Below, in pieces: positions 1-8,880 of a stretch of 64,000 bases of DNA. Under the pieces are notes generated by a model. That model saw nothing but the letters and a program-made list of their open reading frames with translations, did no database searches and was not told where the DNA came from. The position numbers and the translations under genes were made by a program. Position 1 is the stretch's first letter; each line of letters starts with the position of its first letter. Source of the DNA: Vibrio ruber DSM 16370 (GTDB lineage: Bacteria > Pseudomonadota > Gammaproteobacteria > Enterobacterales > Vibrionaceae); the NCBI RefSeq assembly GCF_900163965.1, contig NZ_FULE01000008.1:62001-126000 (forward strand), in the 5' to 3' direction.

Positions 1-1
1 T

Positions 2-595
2 ATGTCGGTTATTTTGAGCGCGGCATCTTGTTTATCCTGGGTATGTGATTTGACCGGATTTGCCGATGTGACTGAGATGTTGCGTGAGACGGAAAGCCAT
101 GCAGCGCCCGATTCTGCAGTGGTATTTCTTCCCTATCTGTCGGGAGAGCGGACACCGCACAATGACCCGTATGCGAAAGGTGTTTTCTTCGGTATGACTC
201 ATTCGACTTCGAAGTACGAGCTGGCTCAGGCGGTCTTGGAAGGGGTCGGATTTGCGTTTGCCGATGGGTTTGATGCACTACATCAGACTGGGTTAGTGCC
301 GGAAGAGGTGGTTCTGATTGGCGGCGGGGCCCGCAGTCAGTATTGGCGTCAGATGTTGGCAGATATTGTCCGCCTGCCGCTGGCCTATCGTCAGGGCGGT
401 GATGTCGGCCCGGCGCTTGGTGCTGCACGACTGGCGATGTTAGCCGTCAGACCCGAAATGACTGCACGGGATATTTGTGCATCACCGGTCTTGATCGAAA
501 AACATCTGCCGGATAGCGAGAAAACGACACATTACCAACAGAAGAGAGCGGTTTATCAACAATTATATCGTCAGTTAAAGCCACTCTTTGTATAA
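2..595 (+). CDS. xylB: Xylulokinase, C-terminal part (5' end outside window)
   Basis: FGGY-family sugar kinase that phosphorylates D-xylulose to xylulose 5-phosphate, the step feeding xylose into the pentose phosphate pathway. The visible 197 residues are the C-terminal domain: the family motif LPYLSGERTPHNDP lies at residues 44-57, and GGGARSQYWRQMLADI near residue 107 is the second-domain nucleotide-binding segment. The frame is open to the left edge, so the first Met shown is internal (SAASCLSWVCDLTG is a mid-protein motif) and roughly 60% of the gene lies outside. A strong terminator follows about 65 bp after the stop. The xylanase gene at 17 kb makes a xylan/xylose lifestyle plausible. 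I am confident of the FGGY family and fairly confident of xylulose as substrate. Confidence 0.85.
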   Translation: MSVILSAASCLSWVCDLTGFADVTEMLRETESHAAPDSAVVFLPYLSGERTPHNDPYAKGVFFGMTHSTSKYELAQAVLEGVGFAFADGFDALHQTGLVPEEVVLIGGGARSQYWRQMLADIVRLPLAYRQGGDVGPALGAARLAMLAVRPEMTARDICASPVLIEKHLPDSEKTTHYQQKRAVYQQLYRQLKPLFV

Positions 596-660
596 GTTAT
601 TTTTACTTTGGCTGATGTCTGTCTGCCGGTGATTGGCAAATCATCAGGCCATCAAATCAA

Positions 661-688
661 TAAGGAGCCTTGCGGCTCCTTATTTTTA
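661..688 (+). terminator. Rho-independent terminator after xylB
   Basis: A 9-bp perfect stem (TAAGGAGCC at 661-669, GGCTCCTTA at 674-682) with a TTGC loop, followed by a T tract. It ends the xylulokinase transcript. Confidence 0.9.
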
Positions 689-702
689 TCGGGCTTATTT
701 TG

Positions 703-806
703 ACTGGCACAAATGTGTGCCAGTTTCATGCCGCTATGTTATATCGACTATGTTATATCGACTGATATAATTAAGTCGATATTATTAAACCAATATTATT
801 AAACCA
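703..806. repeat. Hairpin plus two short tandem duplications
   Basis: Between the convergent xylB and peptide-transporter genes lie a 9-bp perfect inverted repeat (ACTGGCACA at 703-711, TGTGCCAGT at 716-724, no T tract) and two different 14-bp tandem duplications. Copies of CTATGTTATATCGA occupy 734-747 and 748-761; copies of ATATTATTAAACCA occupy 779-792 and 793-806. They look like slippage products or the remnant of a small repeat. No gene is visible here. Confidence 0.6.
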
Positions 807-812
807 ATCGCG

Positions 813-2210
813 TTATGCCGTTTGAGTGACATTGTCTGCTTCTTTCGGGGTCTGGGTCAGGTGGGTTGCCTGTTCCGCACCGTGCATCCACATGACCAGT
901 TTGTTTGAAAACAGTAGCAGGATCAGGCCGGAAACGGTGGCGGTGACGGCAATACCGCCGAAAATCGCTAAAGCACCGAAATCGCCGACATGGGCTCCGA
1001 TTAGCCCGGCAATGTAGTTGGCAACCGCATTAAATCCTAACCAAACACCCATCATCAGTGAAGCCAGACGCAGTGGTGCCAGTTTGGTGGTCATCGACAG
1101 ACCGATAGGTGATAAACATAATTCCCCGATGGTATGAAAGAAGAACGCGCCAACCAGCCAGAACATTGAAGTTTTCACACTCAGATCGCCGCCTTGTTCC
1201 AAAACCGCGCCAATCATACACAAGAAACCGATCGCCAGAAAAAACAGCCCAAAGGCAAATTTGATCGGTGAATTCGGTTCACGGCTGCCAAGTTTGACCC
1301 AGAGCATCGCAATCAGTGGCGCGCAGACAATGATGAAAAATGGATTTAAAGACTGGAACCAAGCTGCGGGCACTTCAAAACTGCCGATCATCCGATCAGT
1401 ATATTGCTGGGTGTAAAGGTTCATCAGGCCACCGGCTTGCTCGAATCCGGCCCAAAAGACAATGACAAACAATCCCATGATGATGATGACCTTCATGCGA
1501 TCAATTTCTTCTTTGGTTAACGGTTCTTTTTTCACCGATTTCTTCTGCTGTAAATCCCGTGCGGCAGCCGGTTTGAGGCCGATGTCTCCCAGCCAACGCT
1601 GAGCAAACAGGATTTGGATCACGAAGCTAATCAGCATACCGATACCTGCTGCGACGAAGCCTGCTTTCCAGCCGAAATTATTGGTTGCGATACCGGAGAT
1701 AATTCCCGCAAGGAGCGCGCCCATATTGATGCCCATATAAAAGATAGTGAATGCACCGTCACGACGATGGTCGCCTTCGTTATACAGGTCTCCGACCATG
1801 GTGGAAATATTCGGTTTAAACAGACCGTTGCCGATGATCAGTAACGCCAGTCCCAGATAGAAGCTGTGTACCGCGTCAAGACCGAATAACTGATGTGGCA
1901 GCGCCAGTGTAAACTGACCAATCGCCATCAGGGCACCACCTGCGAGAATCGAGCGACGTTGACCGAAATAGTTATCGGCCAACCAGCCACCGATTAAGGG
2001 CGTAATGTAGACAAGCCCGGTATAAATGCCATAGAGATCCAATGCCTCTTTAGCTGACCAGCCCATGCCACCGTTGAGTGTTGTGTCTGTGAGGTATAAA
2101 ACCAGAATTGCTCGCATTGCGTAGTAGGAGAATCGTTCCCACAATTCAGTGCCGAACAAAAGAAACAGGCCACGTGGGTGACCTAAGAATTGATGATTGT
2201 TGTGATTCAT
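813..2210 (-). CDS. Proton-dependent oligopeptide transporter (POT/PTR family)
   Basis: Inner-membrane H+-coupled symporter for di- and tripeptides, of the Dtp/TppB type. The protein has 465 residues and many hydrophobic helices. The diagnostic N-terminal motif is present: ELWERFSYYAMRAIL (residues 22-36), the ExxERFxYY proton/peptide-coupling signature of the family. A second family segment, with GDLYNEGDHRRDGAFTIFYM, follows near residue 140. The start ATG at 2208-2210 gives the expected short cytoplasmic N-terminus. The gene is transcribed alone. Length is slightly short for the E. coli Dtp proteins (about 490-500) but complete. The family call is firm; which Dtp paralogue it matches is not resolved. 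Confidence 0.9.
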   Translation of the reverse strand: MNHNNHQFLGHPRGLFLLFGTELWERFSYYAMRAILVLYLTDTTLNGGMGWSAKEALDLYGIYTGLVYITPLIGGWLADNYFGQRRSILAGGALMAIGQFTLALPHQLFGLDAVHSFYLGLALLIIGNGLFKPNISTMVGDLYNEGDHRRDGAFTIFYMGINMGALLAGIISGIATNNFGWKAGFVAAGIGMLISFVIQILFAQRWLGDIGLKPAAARDLQQKKSVKKEPLTKEEIDRMKVIIIMGLFVIVFWAGFEQAGGLMNLYTQQYTDRMIGSFEVPAAWFQSLNPFFIIVCAPLIAMLWVKLGSREPNSPIKFAFGLFFLAIGFLCMIGAVLEQGGDLSVKTSMFWLVGAFFFHTIGELCLSPIGLSMTTKLAPLRLASLMMGVWLGFNAVANYIAGLIGAHVGDFGALAIFGGIAVTATVSGLILLLFSNKLVMWMHGAEQATHLTQTPKEADNVTQTA

Positions 2211-2538
2211 ATTTGCTTTGTTTGGATTATTTATTAGCTTTTTATTTTACTTTAATGTTACATATTGGGTAAATGGTTTGGTTTTTAACATTTATGCAAT
2301 ATATTATAAATTTGTATTTTTAACTTTTTGAAATTCAACCATTTTGTGAATTCGGCAGCAAAGTAAGCCAAGTGCGGTGAACTAAGTTTTCATTTATGAA
2401 ACAATTGTTTGCATGGTTGAGAGAGATAAATCAGCAAAATATTAAAAATTTGTGACGATGATTTTATATGGTTATAAAAAAGCCAGCACGAATGCTGGCA
2501 AGGTCCCACAAATGATCAGCATGTTAGGGGAGTCCGGT
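2211..2538. other. Intergenic region upstream of the peptide transporter
   Basis: AT-rich promoter region for the transporter plus the terminator of the upstream GH5 gene (listed separately). I see no gene and no convincing operator in it. Confidence 0.5.
2475..2500 (-). terminator. Rho-independent terminator of the GH5 gene
   Basis: Read on the minus strand, a 7-bp stem (GCCAGCA / TGCTGGC, plus-strand 2482-2488 and 2493-2499) with a 4-nt loop is followed by a run of T (plus-strand A run 2476-2481). It lies 39 bp past the GH5 stop. Confidence 0.88.
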
Positions 2539-3729
2539 TTAATCGGTACAGATCCCCAGCAAAGTCCAGGCGTTATCACTGCCGGGAATTGATGTTGTAT
2601 ACCAGTTGGCTTGATAGAGTTTATTCTGATACACCATGTGATCGCCACTTTCGCTGTGATCGTAAGGCCCACCTTCCCATGATTTACGCGTCCAGTTCGG
2701 GTAGACATTGACACCGGTACAATTATTCGGACTTTGATTGTCGAGTTTGTCGGGCCAGTTGGCGATAATCGATTTTACTTTCTTGCCGGATGGTGTCAGC
2801 GTCATGGTATCCGGATAGAAAGTTGATGCGCCTTCATCTTTATCGTTTAGCGCCCAGTTCGCATTACTGAGGTTATATGTTTTCATGAAATTGACCCAGG
2901 CATCGGTTTCGGCTTCATTGACATCACCATCACCGTCTGCATTGATAGTTCCCCATTCGGTCACGAACAGCGCAATACCATTATTCATTGCCGTAATCGC
3001 TTTATCTCTGAGATATTGTCCATGTGTGCCGGCATAAAAGTGGAGTGTATAGGCGATATTTGTCCCGTTGATCGGGTTCCATGACGCGGTATCGACGTCT
3101 TGTGACCAGCTTGGGGTGCCGACCACGATCAAGTTATCCGGATCAATCTCCCGGATTGCAGCAATCACTGTTTCTGCATAGGGTTTAATGACATTATTCC
3201 AAGAAATTTGGAGTGGTTCATTGTAGATCTCATAAATGACGTTGGGGCTATCACCATATTTTTGTGCCATTTCCCGGAAGAAACTGACCGCTTCTGCAAC
3301 GTTATCTTCAGCATGGTGAGAGTGCCAGTCAATAATCACATACATATCGTTAGCGATGGCAGCATCGACAACAGTCACGACTTTGGCTTTATTCCCTGCC
3401 GGATCATCGAGGTAACCCCCTTCTTCTTGGATACCCATGGAGGCTCTGACAATACTGGCATCCCATTCTTCCCGGAGCATTTTGACAATATCTGCGCGAT
3501 AGAATTTTTCACCGCCCCATTCATTATTACTCCAGAACAGGCTATTTCCTGAGAAACTTTTGATTGTATCTCCTGCATATATTCGATTGCCGGAAACCGA
3601 TAAAGGCTCCACCGCACATGCTTGCTGACTGAGCCCGATAAATAAGCATCCCAGACAAGAGAGCAATAATTTTCTGGCAGGGACACGACTTTTTTTCATT
3701 GATAGACGTAGCATTGGTAAATATGACAT
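2539..3729 (-). CDS. Secreted GH5 endoglucanase with C-terminal carbohydrate-binding module
   Basis: Extracellular cellulase that hydrolyses internal beta-1,4-glucan bonds. Starting at the ATG at 3727-3729, which has an AGAGGTGA Shine-Dalgarno just upstream, the protein is 396 residues. The more upstream ATG at 3750 lacks one. Residues about 10-40 form a Sec signal peptide: basic MKKSRVPARK, hydrophobic core, then an AXA-like cleavage at QACAVEP. The GH5 domain runs to about residue 320, with acid/base Glu171 in YEIYNEP and nucleophile Glu258 in VTEWGT. The last ~55 residues (VYPNWTRKSWEGGPYDHSES and what follows) form a CBM5/12-type module with the usual aromatic residues. The gene is monocistronic with its own terminator. 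It complements the GH10 xylanase at 17-18.5 kb. Confidence 0.9.
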   Translation of the reverse strand: MSYLPMLRLSMKKSRVPARKLLLSCLGCLFIGLSQQACAVEPLSVSGNRIYAGDTIKSFSGNSLFWSNNEWGGEKFYRADIVKMLREEWDASIVRASMGIQEEGGYLDDPAGNKAKVVTVVDAAIANDMYVIIDWHSHHAEDNVAEAVSFFREMAQKYGDSPNVIYEIYNEPLQISWNNVIKPYAETVIAAIREIDPDNLIVVGTPSWSQDVDTASWNPINGTNIAYTLHFYAGTHGQYLRDKAITAMNNGIALFVTEWGTINADGDGDVNEAETDAWVNFMKTYNLSNANWALNDKDEGASTFYPDTMTLTPSGKKVKSIIANWPDKLDNQSPNNCTGVNVYPNWTRKSWEGGPYDHSESGDHMVYQNKLYQANWYTTSIPGSDNAWTLLGICTD

Positions 3730-4196
3730 CAGGTCACCTCTAATTAACATGACGTATCATTCATTTTAAATTGAATGACTTATGACTATTGTATTGTTAG
3801 CTTGAAATATTTTTCACGATTACCACCAAAATAAACGGGTAACTGCTATAAATATAGGTGGTAAAAATAAAGAAGTGATAAACAACTATAATAGTTGTGA
3901 CAATCCGCTCGGTAGTCGATTTCTATACTTTTATTTATATTATTACGGGGGTTGTTTTACTTTTGTTAAAACAATAGCTGTGATCGGGTACCCGATGGTC
4001 CGGGTGATTCAGGTGGAAAAATAAGGAGATAAAAGATTAGAAATGGTATCGATATAAAATTCCGTCCCATAAAATAGGACGGAATGATGACATAATTCGG
4101 TCATGCTTTTATCTATATTAAATAAAAGGCAACCATGATCGCTTTGTTTTGCCAATAGATTTAGTTTTGCCAATAAATTTTATTTTGCCAGTAAAT
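3730..4196. promoter_or_regulatory. GH5 upstream region with two symmetric elements
   Basis: No gene is visible in these 467 bp. Two symmetric sites stand out: a perfect 14-bp palindrome ATCGGGTACCCGAT at 3983-3996, and an inverted pair TTACCACC (3820-3827) / GGTGGTAA (3857-3864). Either could be an operator for the cellulase gene, which starts at 3729 on the minus strand. A terminator hairpin of the neighbouring gene and an 18-bp tandem repeat (both listed separately) fill the right part. Confidence 0.4.
4053..4085 (-). terminator. Probable terminator of the DUF1353 gene
   Basis: A 9-bp inverted repeat (ATTCCGTCC at 4059-4067, GGACGGAAT at 4077-4085). On the minus strand it is followed by a short T-rich run (ATTTTATAT), so it would end transcription coming from 4197. 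Confidence 0.65.
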
Positions 4197-4199
4197 TTA
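4146..4199. repeat. 18-bp tandem repeat, three copies, covering a stop codon
   Basis: Three consecutive imperfect 18-bp units of the form GTTTTGCCAATAGATTTA (4146-4163, 4164-4181, 4182-4199). The last unit contains the stop codon of the DUF1353 gene on the minus strand, so the duplication has multiplied the gene's 3' end. Confidence 0.75.
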
Positions 4200-4649
4200 C
4201 AGTCCGTATTCTGAAGGCAGGCGATTATCATTCTGAATCATGATTTTCAGTTCAGATAAATATTGCAGATCATCTTCATTATTTTCCCAGTAGAAATGAC
4301 CAAATGCTTCAACCGCTTCGCGCATTAAAATTGCTTTGACTTTTTTGACACCGGATTCGCGCAATAGCTCATAAAACAGCTGATCTGCATCTGAGCGGCT
4401 GAGCAGATGCGTATAATAGAGCCAATCGTGAACCACCGCAGCGGTCATAAACCGTGGATTAAAAGGGGTTCCGATAATGCTATAAGCAGCACTTGGAATA
4501 CTGGCACCGTCATACTGAAAAAACTTTGGTACCCGGATGCTGACACCTTGGTTCACGATGCCAAAATCTTCAGCAACTTCGTAGGCTTCATCAAGCTTAC
4601 TGCTGTGCGGCTCGGTAACCGGAAATAAATATAAATTGCTCATACTCAT
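4197..4649 (-). CDS. DUF1353 family protein
   Basis: Small protein of the DUF1353 family, seen in phages and bacterial genomes; its biochemical role is unknown to me. The preferred start is the ATG at 4647-4649, giving MSMSNLYLFPV with a GGAGA Shine-Dalgarno 8 nt upstream; a longer frame to 4715 has none. The 150-residue product carries the family pattern: YDGASIPSAAYSIIG, then HDWLYYTHLLSRSDADQLFYELL, then a terminal FGHFYW. The conserved Asp/His/Trp pattern is suggestive of an enzyme or phage-lysis-associated role, but that is inference. It stands alone, and its 3' end carries a triplicated 18-bp repeat. Confidence 0.75.
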   Translation of the reverse strand: MSMSNLYLFPVTEPHSSKLDEAYEVAEDFGIVNQGVSIRVPKFFQYDGASIPSAAYSIIGTPFNPRFMTAAVVHDWLYYTHLLSRSDADQLFYELLRESGVKKVKAILMREAVEAFGHFYWENNEDDLQYLSELKIMIQNDNRLPSEYGL

Positions 4650-4988
4650 ATTTGAGTCTCCATCTTGAAATGTGTGAGATTGGGTTATGTATTCGTCCGG
4701 ACGGCTGAGGCACATGAACCGCAGCAGACACAGACTATGTGTTTCGATGACTATTGGGTAGGGGGGCTTGCGAACAACTTTGCGAACAAAAGCAACGTTT
4801 ACAGTGGGTTATATTAGTTGTTATGCCGCGAACGTCGGAGAAAAAGATGACAAACCGCCACTCAAAATACAGTCTGTGCATTCTATGTTTTTTGTTGCAT
4901 ACTGGTATGGATGTCGAACCGAGCGTTGTATTTTTGAGCAAATCATCCGATCAAGCCCACCGGATTTAAAACCAGAGCGGAGGAAAGA
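4650..4988. other. Intergenic region between divergent DUF1353 and DUF4336 genes
   Basis: About 340 bp holding the two divergent promoters. Short open frames occur on both strands but lack ribosome binding sites and family resemblance. I identify no specific regulatory site. Confidence 0.4.
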
Positions 4989-5675
4989 ATGAAAGCAATT
5001 GGCGAGAATATCTGGATATTTGACGGTAAAGCTGTCCCATTTTTGACGTTGCCTTATTCAACCCGGATGACGATTGTCCGGCTTGCTGATCAATCCTTAT
5101 GGGTCCACAGTCCGATTGAATTAAACCCGGAATTGAAGGCCTCCGTCGATACCTTAGGTGTCGTGAAGTATTTGATTGCTCCCAACCAACTTCATCATCT
5201 GTTTATTTCCCAGTGGCAATCTGCCTATCCTGAAGCGCTCTCATATGGGACGGAAGGGGTTCGTCATAAACGTCAGGATTTGACATTCAATGCAAGTTTG
5301 TCTGCACAGGCAGACTACCCCTGGGCTGATGAGCTGGATGCAGTGCTATTTACCGGTTCTCAGGTGATGCAGGAGTGTGTCTTTTTCCACCGACCGAGTG
5401 AGACGTTAATTGTCACCGATCTGATTGAAAATTTCTCACCGAAGGCTTTCAATTGGTTTCAGCGGTTGTTGGCTAAGCTGACCGGAATACTGGCGCCGAC
5501 CGGTAAAATGCCACTGGATTGGCGGTTAAGTTTTTTGATGGGAAAGGCAACGGCCCGGACACATTTGGAGAAAATTCTGAATTGGGAGCCCCGGACCATT
5601 GTGATGGCACACGGGGTCATTGTGACTGAAAATGCCGATCAGTTTTTACGTCGCTCATTTCGTTGGCTGTTGTAA
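4989..5675 (+). CDS. DUF4336 domain protein (metallo-beta-lactamase-like)
   Basis: Protein of 228 residues matching DUF4336, a family distantly related to metallo-beta-lactamase-fold hydrolases; no enzymatic activity is established that I know of. Recognisable parts are the N-terminal IGENIWIFDG strand, LWVHSPIELNPEL, the segment LIAPNQLHHLFISQW (equivalent to the family P-N-x-x-H-H) and the C-terminal PRTIVMAHG. The start is well supported by GGAGGA 5 nt before the ATG. The gene is followed after 89 bp by the 2OG oxygenase gene on the same strand, and the two could be co-transcribed. Confidence 0.78.
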   Translation: MKAIGENIWIFDGKAVPFLTLPYSTRMTIVRLADQSLWVHSPIELNPELKASVDTLGVVKYLIAPNQLHHLFISQWQSAYPEALSYGTEGVRHKRQDLTFNASLSAQADYPWADELDAVLFTGSQVMQECVFFHRPSETLIVTDLIENFSPKAFNWFQRLLAKLTGILAPTGKMPLDWRLSFLMGKATARTHLEKILNWEPRTIVMAHGVIVTENADQFLRRSFRWLL

Positions 5676-5764
5676 TGTTAATCATGCGAAATGTGTAAGG
5701 GGAATTCGTAGAATGTGATAATTTGCTTGGCACTGTTAACAGTGACTCATCATAAGGAATAAAT

Positions 5765-6457
5765 GTGGCAGCGTTTGATCGGTTTTCAAAAGCGAATAGA
5801 TTATCAAAAACAGATGACGGGAGCTTGAAAGACGGAAGTTTATTCGAGCTGATTGCTGATGATCTGGAAAAACAAGGTTACAGCATTCGTCCTGCTGCAT
5901 TGCCGGAAGCGATCTCCGGCTCATTATTTCACCACCAGCAATGTCTGAATGCCAACAAATATATCGATGCCGGAATCGGGCGTCGTGACGATTATTTGAA
6001 AAACGACTTTGTCAGAACCGATGAAATTTGTTGGATTACCGGGCAATCGGATTCCGGGCAGGCATGGATCGATTGGACATCGCAATTACAGCGTTACCTC
6101 AATCAACGACTCTTTCTTGGTCTGTTTTCGTTTGAAAGTCACTTCGCTCATTATCCGCCGGGGGCTTTTTATAAACGACATTACGACGCCTTCCGTGGTG
6201 AAGCGAATCGAGTGTTGTCAGTCGTGACCTATTTAAATCCGGACTGGTGCAATACCGATGGCGGAGAGTTGGTTTTATACCGGGATGATACTGATCAGGA
6301 AGGCATCAGTGTCGTACCGCTGTATGGAACTATTGTGGTTTTTCTCAGTGAAGAATTCCCGCATGAAGTCCGGCCCGCGACGCGGGACAGGTATTCGATT
6401 GCCGGTTGGTTCCGGGTCAATACTTCGATTAATAACAGAATTGATCCACCCCGTTAA
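5765..6457 (+). CDS. 2-oxoglutarate/Fe(II)-dependent oxygenase (prolyl 4-hydroxylase-like)
   Basis: Non-haem iron dioxygenase of the prolyl-4-hydroxylase-like superfamily. It couples 2-oxoglutarate decarboxylation to hydroxylation of an unknown substrate, possibly a protein residue. In this 230-residue protein the iron triad is H139-x-D141 (YKRHYDAF) and H200 (EEFPHEV), with Arg209 as the likely 2-oxoglutarate anchor (RYSIAGWFR). The double-stranded beta-helix strands LSVVTYLNPDW and GGELVLY are typical. The start is a GTG at 5765 preceded by AAGGAAT; the overlapping ATG one base earlier opens only a short frame. Such proteins are often annotated SM-20/PKHD-type. The GFA gene follows 25 bp after its stop, so they probably share an mRNA. 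Confidence 0.85.
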   Translation: MAAFDRFSKANRLSKTDDGSLKDGSLFELIADDLEKQGYSIRPAALPEAISGSLFHHQQCLNANKYIDAGIGRRDDYLKNDFVRTDEICWITGQSDSGQAWIDWTSQLQRYLNQRLFLGLFSFESHFAHYPPGAFYKRHYDAFRGEANRVLSVVTYLNPDWCNTDGGELVLYRDDTDQEGISVVPLYGTIVVFLSEEFPHEVRPATRDRYSIAGWFRVNTSINNRIDPPR

Positions 6458-6482
6458 TTTCAGTCTATCGTCAGGAGGAAGT

Positions 6483-6884
6483 ATGAGTCATTTTCAAGGG
6501 TCGTGTCTTTGTCACAGTGTCCGGTATGAACTGGTCGGTGAATTACAGAAATTTTTCCTGTGTCACTGTCAACGGTGCCGTAAAGAAACGGGGTCAGCTC
6601 ATGCGGCAAATTTATTTATCAAACCCACCACCTTTGATTGGCGAAGTGGTGCTGATTTAGTAAAAACATATCACCATCCGGACTCCCGATATGTAAAAAG
6701 CTTCTGTCAAAACTGTGGCTCTGCCGTGCCGAGTGTGATCGACCACACGATGATTGTGCTCCCGGCAGGGAGCCTCGATTCGGATCTGCCACTCACACCT
6801 GATGCGAATATTTTTACTGACAGTCAGGCGAACTGGTCAAAACATTCAGGTAGCCTACCGAGTTTTGCCCAACTCCCTGAGTGA
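6483..6884 (+). CDS. GFA family (glutathione-dependent formaldehyde-activating enzyme-like) zinc protein
   Basis: Small CENP-V/GFA-fold protein of 133 residues. Zinc-ligand cysteines are all present: C8 and C10 (GSCLCHSVRY), C27, C29 and C32 (CHCQRCRKETGSA) and C75/C78 (FCQNCGSAVPS). Family members were first described as glutathione/formaldehyde adduct enzymes, but most have unknown substrates. The ATG at 6483 is chosen because it directly follows a strong AGGAGGAAG; the longer frame from 6258 overlaps the preceding oxygenase gene and lacks a site. It lies 25 bp after the oxygenase, suggesting a two-gene unit. Confidence 0.85.
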   Translation: MSHFQGSCLCHSVRYELVGELQKFFLCHCQRCRKETGSAHAANLFIKPTTFDWRSGADLVKTYHHPDSRYVKSFCQNCGSAVPSVIDHTMIVLPAGSLDSDLPLTPDANIFTDSQANWSKHSGSLPSFAQLPE

Positions 6885-7044
6885 ACCGATTCGTAGTTTG
6901 TGTGACCCGGATTTTCATTGAATGAGCGTTGCGCTCAACGTTGCGCTCAAATAGTAACAATCGATCATTGAACGAATATTGAGGTTTCTGACCCCTTCAA
7001 CTAACTTAAAATTATCATTTTATTTTTTGGGGTCACGCAAATTA

Positions 7045-8880
7045 ATGTCATCTCAATTAAAAGACATAAAATATGAAGTCAAGGGTGTGTCTACCGGGCT
7101 GCATTGGTATCACTGGGTTGTTATTTCATTGTCGCTGGTATTAACCTTTGGTGCTTACTACATTACCGAGCGTCAGACTAATCTTAAAATCGCCACTCAA
7201 TTTGAATTTCAGTCACAGCAGATCGTCGAGCTGGTACAAGAGCGAATGATTCGCTATGAAGAAGCATTATGGGCAGGGGTTTCCGCCTTGAAAATGTTTC
7301 CGAGTGACGCCTCGCGAGAAGACTGGCGAACGTTTGCAGCAAGCCTACAGATCGATCAGCGTTTTCCGGGGATTAACGGCATTGGTGTGATTCACTATGT
7401 CCCGTCGGAAAAACTCTCCAACTATCTGGCGTGGCAACGGGCATCCATGCCTGATTACGGTCTTCATCCTGCTCACTCAGAACCCGAATACTGGCCGATC
7501 ACCTATATCGAACCGCAATCTGAAAACCGCAGAGCGGTCGGATTAGATATGGCACATGAAATTAACCGCTATACCGCAGCAAAAAAAGCACGCGATACCC
7601 GGCACGCGAATATTACCGGTCCGATCACTTTAGTGCAGGATGATCAGAAAACACCGGGATTTTTATTTTATGCCCCATGGCACTCATCGAGCCGGTCTTC
7701 TGACCGATATGGTGGAAGCGACAGCGAGTTTAAAGGGTTGGTTTATGCGCCTTTCATCATGTACAAATTGATGGACGGCACCTTAAAAAATGTCAATCGT
7801 CTCGTCAATTTCAGCATTCATGACGGAGATACGCTGCTGTATTCCGAGCTGGACTCGAATTCTGAAAATCTCGATGCCGACCCACTTTTTCAACGCGAGA
7901 TAACGCTGGAACTGTATGGACGACTATGGCGTTTTCATCTGCAATCGACACAGCTATTCCGGGCGCAGCAAAACTATGCTCAGCCTTTAATCATTCTGTT
8001 CGGTGGCCTGATGATTGATGTGTTGCTTTTCGCCATTTTCTTCGTCCTTGCCCGATCAAATCGTAATGCGGTTGAGTACGCTCAAAAAGTCACGGCCAGT
8101 TTAAAATTGCGTCAGGAAGAACTGGAACAGGCCAGTCAGAACCTCCAACAAAAAAACCGGGATTTGCAAGAGGCAAACAACGAATTGGATCAGTTTGCCT
8201 TTGTTGCCTCACATGACTTAAAAGCGCCGCTCAGGGGGATTAACCAGTTGGCGCAATGGATCGAAGAGGATAGTGAAGGGGCGTTGACCGACACAACTTA
8301 TACGCATCTCACTTTGATGAAAAGCCGGATCGCTCGTCTCGAGAGTTTATTAGATGATTTACTTACTTATTCGCGTGTCGGCAGAAATAAAGAGTTACCG
8401 AATTCAGTTCAGATTGCACCTATGATCGATGATATCTTTCATTTGCTGAATCATGATGGTCGCTTTTCATTAACACTCGAAGCACCGACGGAAAGTGTGA
8501 TGACGATTACCACCCCGCTGGAACAGATCCTCAGAAATTTGATCGGGAATGCCATGAAACATCATGATCAAGACACGGGGAATATTGCGATTCATGTTTC
8601 TCAGTTATCACAATATCTGCACTTTGAAGTCAAGGATGACGGCCCGGGCATCCCCGTAGAACATCAGCAGCAAGTCTTTGAACTTTTCCATACCCTGAGA
8701 CCGCGGGATCAGGTCGAAGGCAGTGGGATGGGGTTATCGATCATTAAAAAAATATTAGAGCGTTATCACTGCACATATCAGATTCAGTCAGATGGTCAAC
8801 GCGGGCTGGTTTTTTCATTTTACTGGCCCATTGGTATGAAATCACACAATACAGAAGATGATGAGAGAGACAAAAAATAA
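7045..8880 (+). CDS. CHASE-domain membrane sensor histidine kinase
   Basis: Inner-membrane sensor kinase of 611 residues from the ATG at 7045. A longer frame with a TTG start at 6979 has no clear ribosome site. Layout: transmembrane helix 1 (about residues 23-41), periplasmic CHASE ligand-binding domain (about 70-290), transmembrane helix 2 (PLIILFGGLMIDVLLFAIFF), a coiled coil rich in Gln/Glu, then HisKA with phospho-acceptor His390 in FVASHDLKAPLRGI. The catalytic ATPase domain has an N box (NLIGNAMKHH), G1 (DDGPGIP) and G2 (GSGMGLSIIKKI). This kinase type usually pairs with stand-alone CheY/Rcp1-like regulators, and exactly such a gene overlaps its 3' end by 23 bp. CHASE ligands are unknown here. 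Confidence 0.88.
   Translation: MSSQLKDIKYEVKGVSTGLHWYHWVVISLSLVLTFGAYYITERQTNLKIATQFEFQSQQIVELVQERMIRYEEALWAGVSALKMFPSDASREDWRTFAASLQIDQRFPGINGIGVIHYVPSEKLSNYLAWQRASMPDYGLHPAHSEPEYWPITYIEPQSENRRAVGLDMAHEINRYTAAKKARDTRHANITGPITLVQDDQKTPGFLFYAPWHSSSRSSDRYGGSDSEFKGLVYAPFIMYKLMDGTLKNVNRLVNFSIHDGDTLLYSELDSNSENLDADPLFQREITLELYGRLWRFHLQSTQLFRAQQNYAQPLIILFGGLMIDVLLFAIFFVLARSNRNAVEYAQKVTASLKLRQEELEQASQNLQQKNRDLQEANNELDQFAFVASHDLKAPLRGINQLAQWIEEDSEGALTDTTYTHLTLMKSRIARLESLLDDLLTYSRVGRNKELPNSVQIAPMIDDIFHLLNHDGRFSLTLEAPTESVMTITTPLEQILRNLIGNAMKHHDQDTGNIAIHVSQLSQYLHFEVKDDGPGIPVEHQQQVFELFHTLRPRDQVEGSGMGLSIIKKILERYHCTYQIQSDGQRGLVFSFYWPIGMKSHNTEDDERDKK

Noticed and set aside
4754..4992. Short plus-strand open frames of 71 and 74 codons
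   Set aside because: No ribosome binding site, overlapping each other in different frames, and running into the DUF4336 start; composition is not protein-like.
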